Assembly (NCBI RefSeq): GCF_018128065.1
Contig: NZ_CP072359.1
Span: 744,001 to 808,000, forward strand
DNA: 64,000 nt
DNA from: Prevotella melaninogenica
GTDB lineage: Bacteria > Bacteroidota > Bacteroidia > Bacteroidales > Bacteroidaceae
Direction: 5' to 3'
Numbering within the stretch: the first letter of the stretch is position 1; each line of letters starts with the position of its first letter. Shown piece after piece: positions 25,054 to 34,253 of this stretch. The notes under the pieces were generated by a model. The model ran no database searches. It was not told the DNA's origin and worked only from the letters and a program-made list of their open reading frames with translations. The translations under genes and the position numbers were made by a program.

Positions 25054-27531
25054 ATGAAACGATTACTTTTACTATTTTCATTCCTGCTGACGTTGCTGCA
25101 GGGATTTAGTCAGGGATGGCCTGCTAAGTATCAAGGAGTTATGCTACAAGCGTTCTATTGGGACTCTTACGAAGACAGCCAATGGACGAAACTGCAATCA
25201 CAAGCCGATGTTATCAGCCAGAGTTTCAATTCTATCTGGGTACCACAGAGTGGTTTCTGTAACACCTTTGGTGATGGCAAGAGTATGGGCTATAACCCTG
25301 TATGGTGGTTCAAGCAGAACAGCTCTTTCGGTACGCAGGACGAACTTAAACAGATGATTGCCACATTTAATGCTAAAAATGTAGCCGTGATAGAGGACGT
25401 GGTGATAAATCATAAGAGCGGTAACACAGACTGGTGCGACTTCCCAGAAGAGGAATGGAATGGGAAGAAACTTAAATGGTCATTGGCTGATATCTGTCGA
25501 GATGACGAGGCTAAAGACAAGTTCCCAGTTTCTGGCAATTACGATACAGGCGACCATTTTGGTTATCGTGACTTAGATCATACGAGCGAGAATGTGCAGA
25601 AGAACGTAAAAACCTATCTGCAGTTTCTCAAGGAAGAAATGGGCTATAAGGGTTTCAGATACGATATGGTGAAGGGCTATGGTGCGGAGTTTATCAAGAT
25701 ATACAACGAAGATGCCAATCCGGAATTTTCTGTTGGAGAGTATTGGGACGCCGATTATAATAACGTGGTAGGCTGGATTAAGGGCACAGGATACACCTCA
25801 GCAGCCTTCGATTTCCCTTTGAAATATATCATTAACAACGCCTTCGGAAACGGTAATTGGGGTGCACTGACCAATAAGGGTGTGGCTGGCGACCCAAATA
25901 TGAGTCGCTATGCGGTGACTTTTATTGACAATCACGATACTTATCGCAACGAAAACGGTGAGAAACTGCAGAACAATATTTTAGCTGCCAATGCTTTCAT
26001 CTTGGCAATGCCGGGTACACCTTGCATCTTCCTTCCTCATTGGAAAGCCTATCAAACGGAGCTGCAGAAGATGATTGCTGCACGTAACGAGGCTGGTATC
26101 ACCAATCAGAGTCGGATTGTTTCTGGCAAGTACTACGATGGTGGATATGTGACAATCGTGCAGGGTGAGAAGAGTAAGATTATGGTTATCAGTGGTTATC
26201 CACAGGGAGTTAACACTGAAGGCTACACACTCGTATCAGCAGGAACGGCAGAAAACCCAAACTATGCTTTCTATAAGGAAACGAATCCTACCAAGGATGT
26301 CACGGTTTATGTGGAAGCAAATGAGCAACCACTTTATCTCTATGCGTGGCAGGACGATAATAGTCCGCTCACTGATGGTTATCCGGGAAGTCTGTTGACA
26401 CAGAAAAGAATGGTGGGTGATAAGGTTTTCTATTATATGACCTTCAAGACCGACCGACTCAACTTCCTGCTCAATAAAGGTGGCGATGCTACGAAGACAG
26501 GCGATATTAAAGGTATTACGAAGGATGTCTTCTATACCTACAGCAACAACAATGCTACGGATAACACCGCACAATATGAGAAAGAAGACGTAGCTGGAGA
26601 AGTTGATTTGCTCACCTTTAAGAACAACGAAACCGTAGCTTTCTTTGAGTCGCCTGCATCATGGAGCAAGGTTGCTTGCTGGGCATGGGATAGCCATTCA
26701 AATTATACAGGTGGAAGCTGGCCGGGACAGCAGTGTGAATACATCGGAAAGGCTGCCAATGGCAACAAAATATGGAAGTGGACCTGCAATGCTACGGGCG
26801 TACCTACAATGATTATGTTTAATAACGGAGTAGCCACAGGTACACAGAAAAGCAATGAATATGCCTTCACCAATGGCGGCTATTACACGATGACGGCAAT
26901 GACCAGTACTGGCAGCAACACCGACAATATCTTTGAACGTGAATTTAAGGAGAATGTGAAGAGTACGCTCTGTCTGCCTTTCAACATCAGTCCGACAGAA
27001 GCTGCACAGCTCAATGGAAAGCTCTATCAGCTGACAGGTGCTGCAAACGGCATCTTTACCTTAAAATCGTGCAACTCAATCGAGGCTTTTAAGCCTTATG
27101 TCTTTATTGCCAACAGCACCGAGAAAAGCCTTCATCCTTTCCAAAATAAGGCACTCCTCTCTGGCAATGCCATTCCTGTAACGATAGGCGAATACAGCTT
27201 TGTGGGTACAATGAGCAAGGTAAAGAAGGTCTCAACAGTCGAAACATCCTATTATATCTATTCTGCAGCCAATGGTAGCTTTGTAAAGGCTAACAACGAT
27301 GGTGGTGTCGTTATCCCTGCCTATCGCTGTTATTTCCAAACAAAATCAAATGCAATAGCACCTGCCAAGATGCAGATTGCCGATGAAACCACTGGCTTAA
27401 GTACACTCACCTTAGACAGTGATGACGACATCTATACCCTGAATGGTTTATGTCTTGGAAAGCGTTTCGCACAATCAAAACTCCCCATGGGTATATACAT
27501 CTACAAAGGAAAAAAGATATTTATAAAATAA
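25054..27531 (+). CDS. Secreted alpha-amylase (GH13) with starch-binding and sorting regions
   Basis: Hydrolyses alpha-1,4 glucans outside the cell. Signal peptide MKRLLLLFSFLLTLLQGFSQ. The GH13 barrel is marked by DVVINH (115-120), FRYDMVKGY with nucleophile Asp204, FSVGEYWDADY with acid/base Glu229, and FIDNHDTYR with Asp295. Around 530-620, FFESPASWSKVACWAWD and GSWPGQQCEYIG fit a CBM26-type starch-binding module. The C-terminus (IYTLNGLCLGKR, then GIYIYKGKKIFIK) is a short sorting-type tail like those used with type IX secretion in Prevotella. At 825 aa it is longer than plain amylases because of these additions. A LacI-type palindrome upstream suggests sugar control. Confidence 0.93.
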   Translation: MKRLLLLFSFLLTLLQGFSQGWPAKYQGVMLQAFYWDSYEDSQWTKLQSQADVISQSFNSIWVPQSGFCNTFGDGKSMGYNPVWWFKQNSSFGTQDELKQMIATFNAKNVAVIEDVVINHKSGNTDWCDFPEEEWNGKKLKWSLADICRDDEAKDKFPVSGNYDTGDHFGYRDLDHTSENVQKNVKTYLQFLKEEMGYKGFRYDMVKGYGAEFIKIYNEDANPEFSVGEYWDADYNNVVGWIKGTGYTSAAFDFPLKYIINNAFGNGNWGALTNKGVAGDPNMSRYAVTFIDNHDTYRNENGEKLQNNILAANAFILAMPGTPCIFLPHWKAYQTELQKMIAARNEAGITNQSRIVSGKYYDGGYVTIVQGEKSKIMVISGYPQGVNTEGYTLVSAGTAENPNYAFYKETNPTKDVTVYVEANEQPLYLYAWQDDNSPLTDGYPGSLLTQKRMVGDKVFYYMTFKTDRLNFLLNKGGDATKTGDIKGITKDVFYTYSNNNATDNTAQYEKEDVAGEVDLLTFKNNETVAFFESPASWSKVACWAWDSHSNYTGGSWPGQQCEYIGKAANGNKIWKWTCNATGVPTMIMFNNGVATGTQKSNEYAFTNGGYYTMTAMTSTGSNTDNIFEREFKENVKSTLCLPFNISPTEAAQLNGKLYQLTGAANGIFTLKSCNSIEAFKPYVFIANSTEKSLHPFQNKALLSGNAIPVTIGEYSFVGTMSKVKKVSTVETSYYIYSAANGSFVKANNDGGVVIPAYRCYFQTKSNAIAPAKMQIADETTGLSTLTLDSDDDIYTLNGLCLGKRFAQSKLPMGIYIYKGKKIFIK

Positions 27532-27535
27532 TAAG

Positions 27536-27718
27536 ATGATGAAAAAACAATACTTAAATCCTATAATCGATATTTATACGATAACGACTGAAAGCCTATT
27601 GGATAGTTTTTCAGAGAACACTATTACAGCTCCCGAAGCCCCTAACGACACAGAAGCTGGGGCAAAGGAATATAATTTCGACTTCTGGGAGAAAGAAGAC
27701 GTATACGACAATTTATAA
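27536..27718 (+). CDS. Small peptide, 60 aa, downstream of amylase
   Basis: Encodes MMKKQYLNPIIDIYTITTES then LLDSFSENTITAPEAPNDTE, ending in an acidic Trp-containing tail. Short proteins beginning MKK-Y-NP and continuing LL..S are common in Bacteroidales and of unknown function; some families resemble peptide precursors. It starts 4 nt after the amylase stop, with two possible ATGs (27536, 27539), so it is probably co-transcribed. Confidence 0.7.
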   Translation: MMKKQYLNPIIDIYTITTESLLDSFSENTITAPEAPNDTEAGAKEYNFDFWEKEDVYDNL

Positions 27719-27978
27719 CTTTTTAACTCCTATAGGACGTTAGAGCCTGAATCTCTTATTTGCTTGTCTTCATCTTGTTTGTCTTTCAACTTGACGTAGC
27801 CTGTTACACTTTTGTTACAAAGATAAACAATCTACTTGATAAGCAAGTAAGAGGTGTCAAATAAGAGGTGTCAAGTTCTAATATTAGACAGAATGACATC
27901 AAGACAAATAGCCTTTTCATTTTCTCACTGATGATATGGGGGTATTAGTGAGTTGATGAACAAACAAGTTGCTTAATA
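27719..27978. other. Intergenic, small repeats only
   Basis: Contains CTTGACGTAGCC and GTTACAAAG strings also found inside the 17980-18179 repeat, and two imperfect copies of AAGAGGTGTCAA near 27850. No gene. Confidence 0.5.
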
Positions 27979-28034
27979 CAATAGTCCGTTAAATATTATG
28001 CTGCATCAGCAGCGAAACTAAATATATCATTTAC
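27979..28034 (-). mobile_element. IS4-superfamily-like end fragment
   Basis: CAATAGTCCGTTAAA starts at 27979 and continues with the reverse of the transposase end (encoding FSFAADAA). The match stops at the direct repeat of 28030. The 8-kb island therefore begins inside this IS fragment. Confidence 0.65.
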
Positions 28035-28051
28035 TAAAGTTTCCCACCCCT
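28030..28051 (+). repeat. Left direct repeat of the 8-kb island
   Basis: T-TTACTAAA-G-TTTCCCACCCCT. The same 22 nt with C instead of G occur at 36114-36135. Likely an attachment-site-type duplication. Confidence 0.6.
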
Positions 28052-28261
28052 CTATTTCATGGCTATTTTAGCCAAATTGCTTTGTGAATGCCCATGAACG
28101 TGAGCCGTTAATACTTACTTAAAAAATGTTTACGGTAGGTAGAGTTGTTAAAACAGGTATAAGTGGTGGCATGATTGCTAAAAATGGAAAGTCATACAGA
28201 GCGACTCGGCAAGTAAATGCATGGAATAAGAAAATGGGAAGAAGATATGATTCACGTATAG

Positions 28262-28841
28262 TGCATCGAGAACCTGCAGCTCCTCGGCGAGGACTACATC
28301 AAGCAGATGAAGCGCGACCTAACGTCCCTGACCTTCCAAACCTCTATCCAGTGTCAGAGGATTGGAATTGCCAAGGACGGTTTCTATTCATCCATGCGCG
28401 AGGCGCACAAGTACGATGCCACGGACTACGACTATATCGATAAGAACTTCCCATTATCCCAAATCTCTCTCAACCCTTTACTCTCGACTCGCAGATGAAC
28501 GCCACGGCTGGCAGGTGGAGGCTGTCTATCTCGGCAACCCGATGTGCCACAACGAGAAATATTTCCTCATCAACCAAGGCTTTGTGGGCAAGCTGCGACT
28601 CATGCTATTCTTCAACCGCTCCAACAACTCCGACCTTATTCTTGCCATCCATTCGGCAGGTGTCAGCCGAAGGCGCAACGGCTTCCGTAAGGACAAGTCA
28701 GGCGAAAAGCTCTCAGAGAGTGAAGAAGACTTCCTCGAACACCGCACCGACGGCTCCGACACTTTCGATACCCTCTATATCGGTTGCGAGAAGTTCCCCG
28801 TTCACAACATCGTGAACGTACCTGTTAGTGGTGTGATGTAG
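28262..28841 (+). pseudogene. Phage terminase large subunit relic
   Basis: First segment (28262-28457): ENLQLLGEDYIKQMKRDL, then TSLTFQTSIQCQRIGIAKDG and FYSSMREAHKYDATDYDYID. The second segment, in another frame (from about 28480), reads GWQVEAVYLGNPMCHNEKYF, LINQGFVGKLRLMLFFNRSN and DKSGEKLSESEEDFLEHRTD, and ends at 28841. These match, in order, the middle and the C-terminal nuclease region of Bacteroidota phage terminases as I remember them. The N-terminal ATPase and ~150 intervening residues are missing, and the pieces are frameshifted. Base composition is GC-richer than the flanks. Family assignment is by memory of motifs, not by search. Confidence 0.5.
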
Positions 28842-28860
28842 TCTAAAATCCCTCATAAAC

Positions 28861-29039
28861 GAGGGTGTGTCAAAATGCAAATTAATAACTTGACATCTTT
28901 CAAACTATAAGTATTTTTTCTTAAAGCAAAGAAAAGACCATTTCTTTACTCAAAATCGAGTACAGAAATGGTCATTCTTTATTGGATTGTTTCAAACTGT
29001 AAGATTATCAAAATAGTATTTGCATTTTGACACACCCTC
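28861..29039 (+). repeat. MITE-like 179-bp element, copy 2
   Basis: Same inverted ends (GAGGGTGTGTCAAAATG and complement) and same inner AAGACCATTTCT stem as copy 1, with few differences. It separates the terminase relic from the restriction-modification genes. Confidence 0.85.
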
Positions 29040-29130
29040 GTTTTTCTTATTATTTGCCCTCTATTTTATTCAAAAATGCACGTTTATGACAAATGGTTAT
29101 CATAAAATGACCAAAGTATAAAAAAAGTGG

Positions 29131-29138
29131 TAACTTTG
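29131..29138 (+). promoter_or_regulatory. -7 element of the XRE/restriction operon
   Basis: TAACTTTG matches TAnnTTTG, 26 nt before the regulator's start codon. The -33 region is not clear, which would fit a promoter that needs or is subject to a regulator. Confidence 0.45.
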
Positions 29139-29163
29139 ACGCATAGATAAAATCATAAATGAC

Positions 29164-29397
29164 ATGGCAAAGACTACGTGCAGAAACCGATTGCGTGTTT
29201 TTATGGCTGACAAATATTTAACCAATAGCGACTTGGCAACAAAGATGAATCTATCTGAGGTTACCATATCACGTTGGCGTTCAAACAGAATACAACCATC
29301 TGTGTTGCAGTTGGTAGAGTTGGCCGAAATATTAAAGGTCGATATTAAAGACCTTTTGGAGATAAACCATAATGAAGAAAATAGATTAGCTTTATGA
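29164..29397 (+). CDS. XRE-family regulator of the restriction-modification operon
   Basis: A 77-aa protein made of one helix-turn-helix domain: LTNSDLATKMNLSEVTISRW is the two-helix DNA-reading unit, followed by LQLVELAEILKVDIKDLLEI, the Cro/C1-type closing helices. Size and position in front of a methyltransferase fit a controller (C) protein that times restriction after methylation. Its TGA overlaps the next ATG (ATGA), so expression is coupled. Confidence 0.88.
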   Translation: MAKTTCRNRLRVFMADKYLTNSDLATKMNLSEVTISRWRSNRIQPSVLQLVELAEILKVDIKDLLEINHNEENRLAL

Positions 29398-29546
29398 GTG
29401 AAGAAAAACAGATGCTGCTTCAAGAGCAAATAAATAAAATTGAGGATGTAATCGCCACACTCAACCAACAATTTCAAGGAGAAGATTTGGATGACGAGAC
29501 GAATTTCTTGACTATTGTTCGTGACAACCTCAAAGAAATTAAATAA
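29394..29546 (+). CDS. Small coiled-coil-like protein, 50 aa
   Basis: MSEEKQMLLQEQINKIEDVI then ATLNQQFQGEDLDDETNFLT is an acidic, helical peptide with heptad-like Leu/Ile spacing. It overlaps the regulator's stop by 4 nt (ATGA) and ends 14 nt before the methyltransferase. No family recognised. Its intact frame and tight coupling support a real gene. Confidence 0.7.
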   Translation: MSEEKQMLLQEQINKIEDVIATLNQQFQGEDLDDETNFLTIVRDNLKEIK

Positions 29547-29560
29547 TAAAGAGAAACTGA

Positions 29561-30610
29561 ATGAACAAGAAACATACATTCATTGACCTCTTTTCAGGAT
29601 GTGGCGGTTTGTCGCTTGGATTTGAAATGGCAGGTTTTGAAAGTCTTATTGCCATAGACCATTGGCAAGATGCACTGAGGACCTACGCATATAATCGTCC
29701 TGGTGCGAAAACCTTGTGTGCAGACCTTTTGGCATTGACACCACAAGAAGTTGAAGAGGCGATACAAACGAATAATGTAGATGTCATTATCGGTGGACCT
29801 CCTTGTCAGGGTTTTTCTGTTGCAGGAAAAAGAATAATAGAGGACGAGCGAAACCAACTCTATAAAAGGTTTGTTGCAATGGTGGCTCATTTCCAGCCCA
29901 AGGCTTTTGTCATGGAAAATGTGCCTAACATATTGTCAATGGGAGAGGGTGTTATCAAAAAGGCAATCCTTGATGATTTTGAGGCATTGGGATACAATGT
30001 TCAATGCAAGGTGCTTACTGCCTCGAATTATGGCGTACCTCAAAATAGAAGAAGAGCTGTTTTCGTTGGCTTGAAAAATGGCGAGTTCGACTTTAATCTG
30101 CCAGAGGTAGAGCATAAGGTTACAACAGGTGAAGCATTGTCAGACTTGCCTGAATGCTCTATGACAGATGGCGACAAGTATGCGGTAGAGCCTCAGAACG
30201 ATTATCAAAAATTTATCCGTGCAAACAGCAGTGGTGTTTTTAATCATGAGACTACCGAACACAACCAAAAGACAATAGACATTATCAACCTTGTTCCTGA
30301 CGGCGGCAACTACAAAGACCTGCCCGAATCTTTACAGGGTATAAGAAAAGTTCATATCGCATGGACACGCTTAAACAGTAAAGCACCAAGTATAACCATT
30401 GATACAGGACACAGACATCACTTTCACTACAAATGGAATAGAGTTCCAACAGTTAGAGAGAGTGCAAGAATACAATCATTTCCAGACACGTTTGTGTTCA
30501 CATGCAGTAAAACGAGCCAATACAAACAGGTCGGCAATGCCGTCCCCCCATTGATGGCGAACGCTATTGCTAAACATTTGAAAGAAACATTATGGCCAAG
30601 CAAGAAATAA
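29561..30610 (+). CDS. DNA cytosine-5 methyltransferase 1
   Basis: Transfers methyl from AdoMet to C5 of cytosine in the site protected from the partner nuclease. 349 aa with all landmarks: motif I FIDLFSGCGGLSLGFEMAGF (7-26), motif IV GGPPCQGFS with catalytic Cys82, motif VI AFVMENVP (115-122), and the C-terminal ARIQSFPDTF and QVGNAVPPLMA (motifs IX-X). The variable target-recognition region lies between about 200 and 290. It overlaps the nuclease gene by 19 nt. Confidence 0.95.
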   Translation: MNKKHTFIDLFSGCGGLSLGFEMAGFESLIAIDHWQDALRTYAYNRPGAKTLCADLLALTPQEVEEAIQTNNVDVIIGGPPCQGFSVAGKRIIEDERNQLYKRFVAMVAHFQPKAFVMENVPNILSMGEGVIKKAILDDFEALGYNVQCKVLTASNYGVPQNRRRAVFVGLKNGEFDFNLPEVEHKVTTGEALSDLPECSMTDGDKYAVEPQNDYQKFIRANSSGVFNHETTEHNQKTIDIINLVPDGGNYKDLPESLQGIRKVHIAWTRLNSKAPSITIDTGHRHHFHYKWNRVPTVRESARIQSFPDTFVFTCSKTSQYKQVGNAVPPLMANAIAKHLKETLWPSKK

Positions 30611-32079
30611 AATACTATAATCTGCCAGACAAATACTGGCATAGAATCCATTTTGTACGACCACGCTTCAAAAGCAATATTGAGAATGTTCTTCTTTATA
30701 TGGCTGGAGAATGTTGCCGCATTCCAGATTGTAGTTGTGAGGATTATAATAAGAAGTACTTGAATGCCATAAGGATGTTCCCTGGTAACATTGATATGGC
30801 AGAAAAGACTTTACATAATTGGCGAACAGAAATCCCAGCACTCTTTGGCTTCTATGTAGAAGACAAGGAGGCTGACATTACTCGTACATCCAAAATGGCA
30901 ACGTTCTTGTACGAGAACCAAGACCTCACTCAGTTTTTCAGACTTTTCCTTATGTCATTTCAATTCCCTGGTGGGCACATGAAGCCACAGGACTTGAAGG
31001 ACATTATCTATTTGAATATACGATTCAAACCAGCCAAGACCATCATTCAGGTATTATTGGCAGGTAATGAGCTGTTGAGTTCCGAAAACAGCGTAAAGGA
31101 GATGTCTTTGTCTGCCGAGGAAGCCACCTACTGCATATTTAACGATGTTCGAGTAACCAGTGGGCAGATTTCTCCTAAGCAAGTTGCCAAGACCATCCTT
31201 GACAACCGTAAGAATCAAATCAAATACTATAACCCAGCCGACCCACATACGAAGTCACTCACAGGTGCTTCACGCACAAAGGGTGATATGACAAGGTATG
31301 CTGGAGACATTCTTGATTACATGGAGCTTGCCGATTTGCTTACCAAAAATGGCAGCTACTTTTATCTGAAAGGCAATGAGCTCCAAGCTATTCAGGCCTT
31401 TGCCAAGGATAAAACTTGGTTTAAGGGATATGAATCTTTCTATGGTCAGAATGACCTCGACACCGCAAGTCTTTCAGCTGTAGAGCCAAATTGGTTTGCA
31501 TACGTCAACGACTCCATGAAGCCAGATATGTTCAAGACCGACATCAGAAGTCTGCTGCAACAAGATGATGAAATAGATATTGTATTCGGTGAGAGAATAC
31601 AGGATGTTGTCTCTGGCGATAGAACGACAAAGGACATAGGAAACCTTGGCGAAGCAATTATTTGTGGTCATGAAAAGATGCGTTTGAAAATCAATGGCTA
31701 CGGCGAGCAATTCATTAAACTCGTCCAAATTGTTGACAGCCCATCATACCGTCCGGGCTTTGACATAGATAGCTTTGAGGGTGACGGAACCGAGGACCAC
31801 CGCTATATTGAAGTAAAGACAACTGTGAGCAAACAGAAAATCCAGATGTACGGCTTCCACATGTCGCCAAACGAGTGGCGAGTTGCCAATACAATCAAAG
31901 AGCATTACTGTGTCTATCGCTTGATGCTTAGTGCGCATAGCAAGGTACTGATTGTTCTCAGGAACCCAGTTGCTTTATACAAGACAGATAAGATTGAAGC
32001 GATGCCACGTGATGGTATGGAAGTTTCTTTCGACTCAAACATGTTTGAACCAACAGAAATTTTAGCATGGAAAAGATAA
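30592..32079 (+). CDS. Restriction endonuclease, PD-(D/E)XK C-terminal domain
   Basis: 495 aa, encoded between two C5 methyltransferases and overlapping both (19 and 13 nt), so it is the cognate nuclease. The C-terminal domain (about 360-480) has PGFDIDSFEG followed by HRYIEVKTT, the Asp...Glu-x-Lys core of the DUF3883-like PD-(D/E)XK nucleases. QMYGFHMSPNEWRVANTIKE is the helix that follows in this group. The N-terminal ~350 residues are unrecognised and probably recognise DNA. Two C5 enzymes with one nuclease suggest an asymmetric (type IIS-like) target, methylated strand by strand. Confidence 0.82.
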   Translation: MAKQEIKYYNLPDKYWHRIHFVRPRFKSNIENVLLYMAGECCRIPDCSCEDYNKKYLNAIRMFPGNIDMAEKTLHNWRTEIPALFGFYVEDKEADITRTSKMATFLYENQDLTQFFRLFLMSFQFPGGHMKPQDLKDIIYLNIRFKPAKTIIQVLLAGNELLSSENSVKEMSLSAEEATYCIFNDVRVTSGQISPKQVAKTILDNRKNQIKYYNPADPHTKSLTGASRTKGDMTRYAGDILDYMELADLLTKNGSYFYLKGNELQAIQAFAKDKTWFKGYESFYGQNDLDTASLSAVEPNWFAYVNDSMKPDMFKTDIRSLLQQDDEIDIVFGERIQDVVSGDRTTKDIGNLGEAIICGHEKMRLKINGYGEQFIKLVQIVDSPSYRPGFDIDSFEGDGTEDHRYIEVKTTVSKQKIQMYGFHMSPNEWRVANTIKEHYCVYRLMLSAHSKVLIVLRNPVALYKTDKIEAMPRDGMEVSFDSNMFEPTEILAWKR

Positions 32080-33449
32080 AAGTAGCCTCGCTGTTTTGTG
32101 GATGTGGTGGCATGGACTTAGGCGTGTTGGGCGGTTTCTCTTATCTTGGAAAAGAGTATAAGAAGAATCCGTTTGAAATTGTCTACTCTGTTGACAACGA
32201 CAATTACTGTACTCAAATATATAATGCCAACTTTGAACATAAGTGCATCGTTAAAGATGTACGCGATATTGACATCAACGAGATACCAGACTTCGATATG
32301 CTTATTGGCGGTTTTCCTTGTCAGTCATTTTCTATTTCTGCACAAAATCCGCCACGCTTGGGATATAAGGATGAAAGGGGAATGCTCTTCTTTGAGATGG
32401 TAAAAATCTTAAAGGAGCGTCAACCTCGTTTCTTTATTGCAGAGAATGTCAAGGGATTACTCTCTGCTAATAAAGGACAAGCCTTCCCTATGATTATGAG
32501 CGAGTTTAAGGCAGCTGGCTATACCGTTGTACATAAACTGCTCAATGCTTCGGAATATGGCGTTCCTCAAAAACGAGAGCGTGTCATCATCATTGGTTTT
32601 CGGGATTTTGAAGACTACCATAAATTTTCCTATCCAGCAAAAGTCAAACAGGCAGACAGAAAGGTTTTGCGTGATGTCATTTCGCAAGAATCCGACACCG
32701 ACGAATCATTATTCTTCAGTGAAAAGGCTGTTGCTGGCATGATGGCTGTTCGTCAAAAGATGAACAAAGGACGAGCCATGCAACTTGATGAGCCGTGTAA
32801 TACGATAAGTGCACACCTTGCAAAAGTAAGCCTAAACAGCACAGACCCCGTCTATATGGTTGGTGAGCGTTACAGAAGATTCTCTTCTCGTGAGGCGGCA
32901 CGTATACAGTCGTTCCCCGACACTTTCCTGTTTGATTCTGTGTCACAGATAAGACAATACAAGGCAATCGGTAATGCAGTGCCACCAGTTATGATGTGGC
33001 ACATAGCCCATACTCTTGTTAAATGTGTTTCAAAGCAAGCCCCCTTACCTTTAGTTCACAAATACCAAAGTTTAGAAGAGGAAGAAACAAATGGAGAATG
33101 GATTCAATTGTCCCTCTTTGAGCCGAAAGCTCTATACTTCTCAAAGCATAATCGAGGCACTTTGATTGCATATTGTAGCAAGGCCGAAAACAAAAATATC
33201 TTCAGGTACATGCAGTTCAAATATGGAATTAGCGATTCTGACATAGAAGAGCATCCTGAATTGCTCAGTATTAGTCGCTTGGTTTTGCACGACAAGGAGC
33301 GAGTTATCGGCTACTATATTGTAGAGTCTGTTGGACTTGACAAAGCAAAAGGCACAAAGAGCAAGAAACCGTCTTTGGTGTATATGTTAGAAGGGACAAA
33401 TGAGCCTATTCCACATATTAGTAGTACAGACATAAACCTTGTGATATAA
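32067..33449 (+). CDS. DNA cytosine-5 methyltransferase 2 with C-terminal extension
   Basis: Motif I VASLFCGCGGMDLGVLGG (6-23), catalytic motif IV GGFPCQSFS with Cys85, motif VI FFIAENVKGLL, and the closing ARIQSFPDTF and AIGNAVPPVM. It differs enough from methyltransferase 1 to be a separate specificity rather than a recent copy. After motif X some 140 extra residues (EEETNGEWIQLSLFEPKALY onward) form an additional, unrecognised domain, making it longer (460 aa) than usual. It overlaps the nuclease gene by 13 nt. Confidence 0.94.
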   Translation: MEKIKVASLFCGCGGMDLGVLGGFSYLGKEYKKNPFEIVYSVDNDNYCTQIYNANFEHKCIVKDVRDIDINEIPDFDMLIGGFPCQSFSISAQNPPRLGYKDERGMLFFEMVKILKERQPRFFIAENVKGLLSANKGQAFPMIMSEFKAAGYTVVHKLLNASEYGVPQKRERVIIIGFRDFEDYHKFSYPAKVKQADRKVLRDVISQESDTDESLFFSEKAVAGMMAVRQKMNKGRAMQLDEPCNTISAHLAKVSLNSTDPVYMVGERYRRFSSREAARIQSFPDTFLFDSVSQIRQYKAIGNAVPPVMMWHIAHTLVKCVSKQAPLPLVHKYQSLEEEETNGEWIQLSLFEPKALYFSKHNRGTLIAYCSKAENKNIFRYMQFKYGISDSDIEEHPELLSISRLVLHDKERVIGYYIVESVGLDKAKGTKSKKPSLVYMLEGTNEPIPHISSTDINLVI

Positions 33450-33476
33450 AACAGATAGTACACCCTCTGTAACAAT

Positions 33477-34211
33477 ATGATAATAGTTACACTCATACCA
33501 CTGCTAATTTTCTTCGCAATCCTTTACCTTCGTTTCAACAAAGGTAAGATTGCAGAGAAAATGGTGCATCATAAGCTAATGCAACTACCTGAAGAGTATC
33601 ATGTCATAGACAATGTTCTCTTCATGAGCAATGGTAGGTCAACACAAATTGATCATATTGTGGTATCACCCTATGCCGTGTTTGTAATTGAGACCAAAGG
33701 CTATAAAGGTTGGATTTTCGGTGGGGAGAGCACCGAATATTGGACGCAAAGCATATACGGACACAAGTCAGCCTTTTACAGCCCACTTCTGCAAAATGAT
33801 GGGCATATTCGTTTCTTGAAGTTCATGCTGAAGGATTTAGGCAATATTCCATTTGTGCCTATCGTTGTATTCAATAACGAGGCAGACCTCAAAGTCAATG
33901 TCAACAACCACATTGTGGTTAACCGATATTATTTGAAAGATACCTTCTTACAATATAAAGACACTGTAATTAGTCAGGAACTCAAAACGAAAATCATCAG
34001 CCGTATTGAAGCGAGCAGTTGGACACAAGAGAAAGGAGCTATACGTGAACACAAGTACAACGCAAAAAGCAAGCGATATGACACCCGAAATAAGATTCAA
34101 CATGGTGTATGCCCAAGATGCGGAGGTATGCTTGTTGAACGACGTGGAAAATATGGTCGTTTCTATGGATGCTCAAACTATCCCAAATGTACATTCACTT
34201 TAAACAAGTAA
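33477..34211 (+). CDS. NERD-domain protein with topoisomerase-type zinc finger
   Basis: The N-terminal hydrophobic segment (2-18) anchors the protein in the membrane. Residues about 25-130 form a NERD (nuclease-related) domain: QIDHIVVSPYAVFVIETKGY holds the Asp...Glu-x-Lys core. The C-terminus CPRCGGMLVERRGKYGRFYG then CSNYPKCTF is a four-Cys topoisomerase-type zinc ribbon that binds nucleic acid. This NERD plus zinc ribbon fusion is common next to restriction systems. It starts 27 nt after methyltransferase 2 and is probably an accessory nuclease or DNA-processing factor. Confidence 0.9.
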   Translation: MIIVTLIPLLIFFAILYLRFNKGKIAEKMVHHKLMQLPEEYHVIDNVLFMSNGRSTQIDHIVVSPYAVFVIETKGYKGWIFGGESTEYWTQSIYGHKSAFYSPLLQNDGHIRFLKFMLKDLGNIPFVPIVVFNNEADLKVNVNNHIVVNRYYLKDTFLQYKDTVISQELKTKIISRIEASSWTQEKGAIREHKYNAKSKRYDTRNKIQHGVCPRCGGMLVERRGKYGRFYGCSNYPKCTFTLNK

Positions 34212-34253
34212 GAGTTATTTCTATAACAAAATTTCTCTTTTACATCTGAAACA

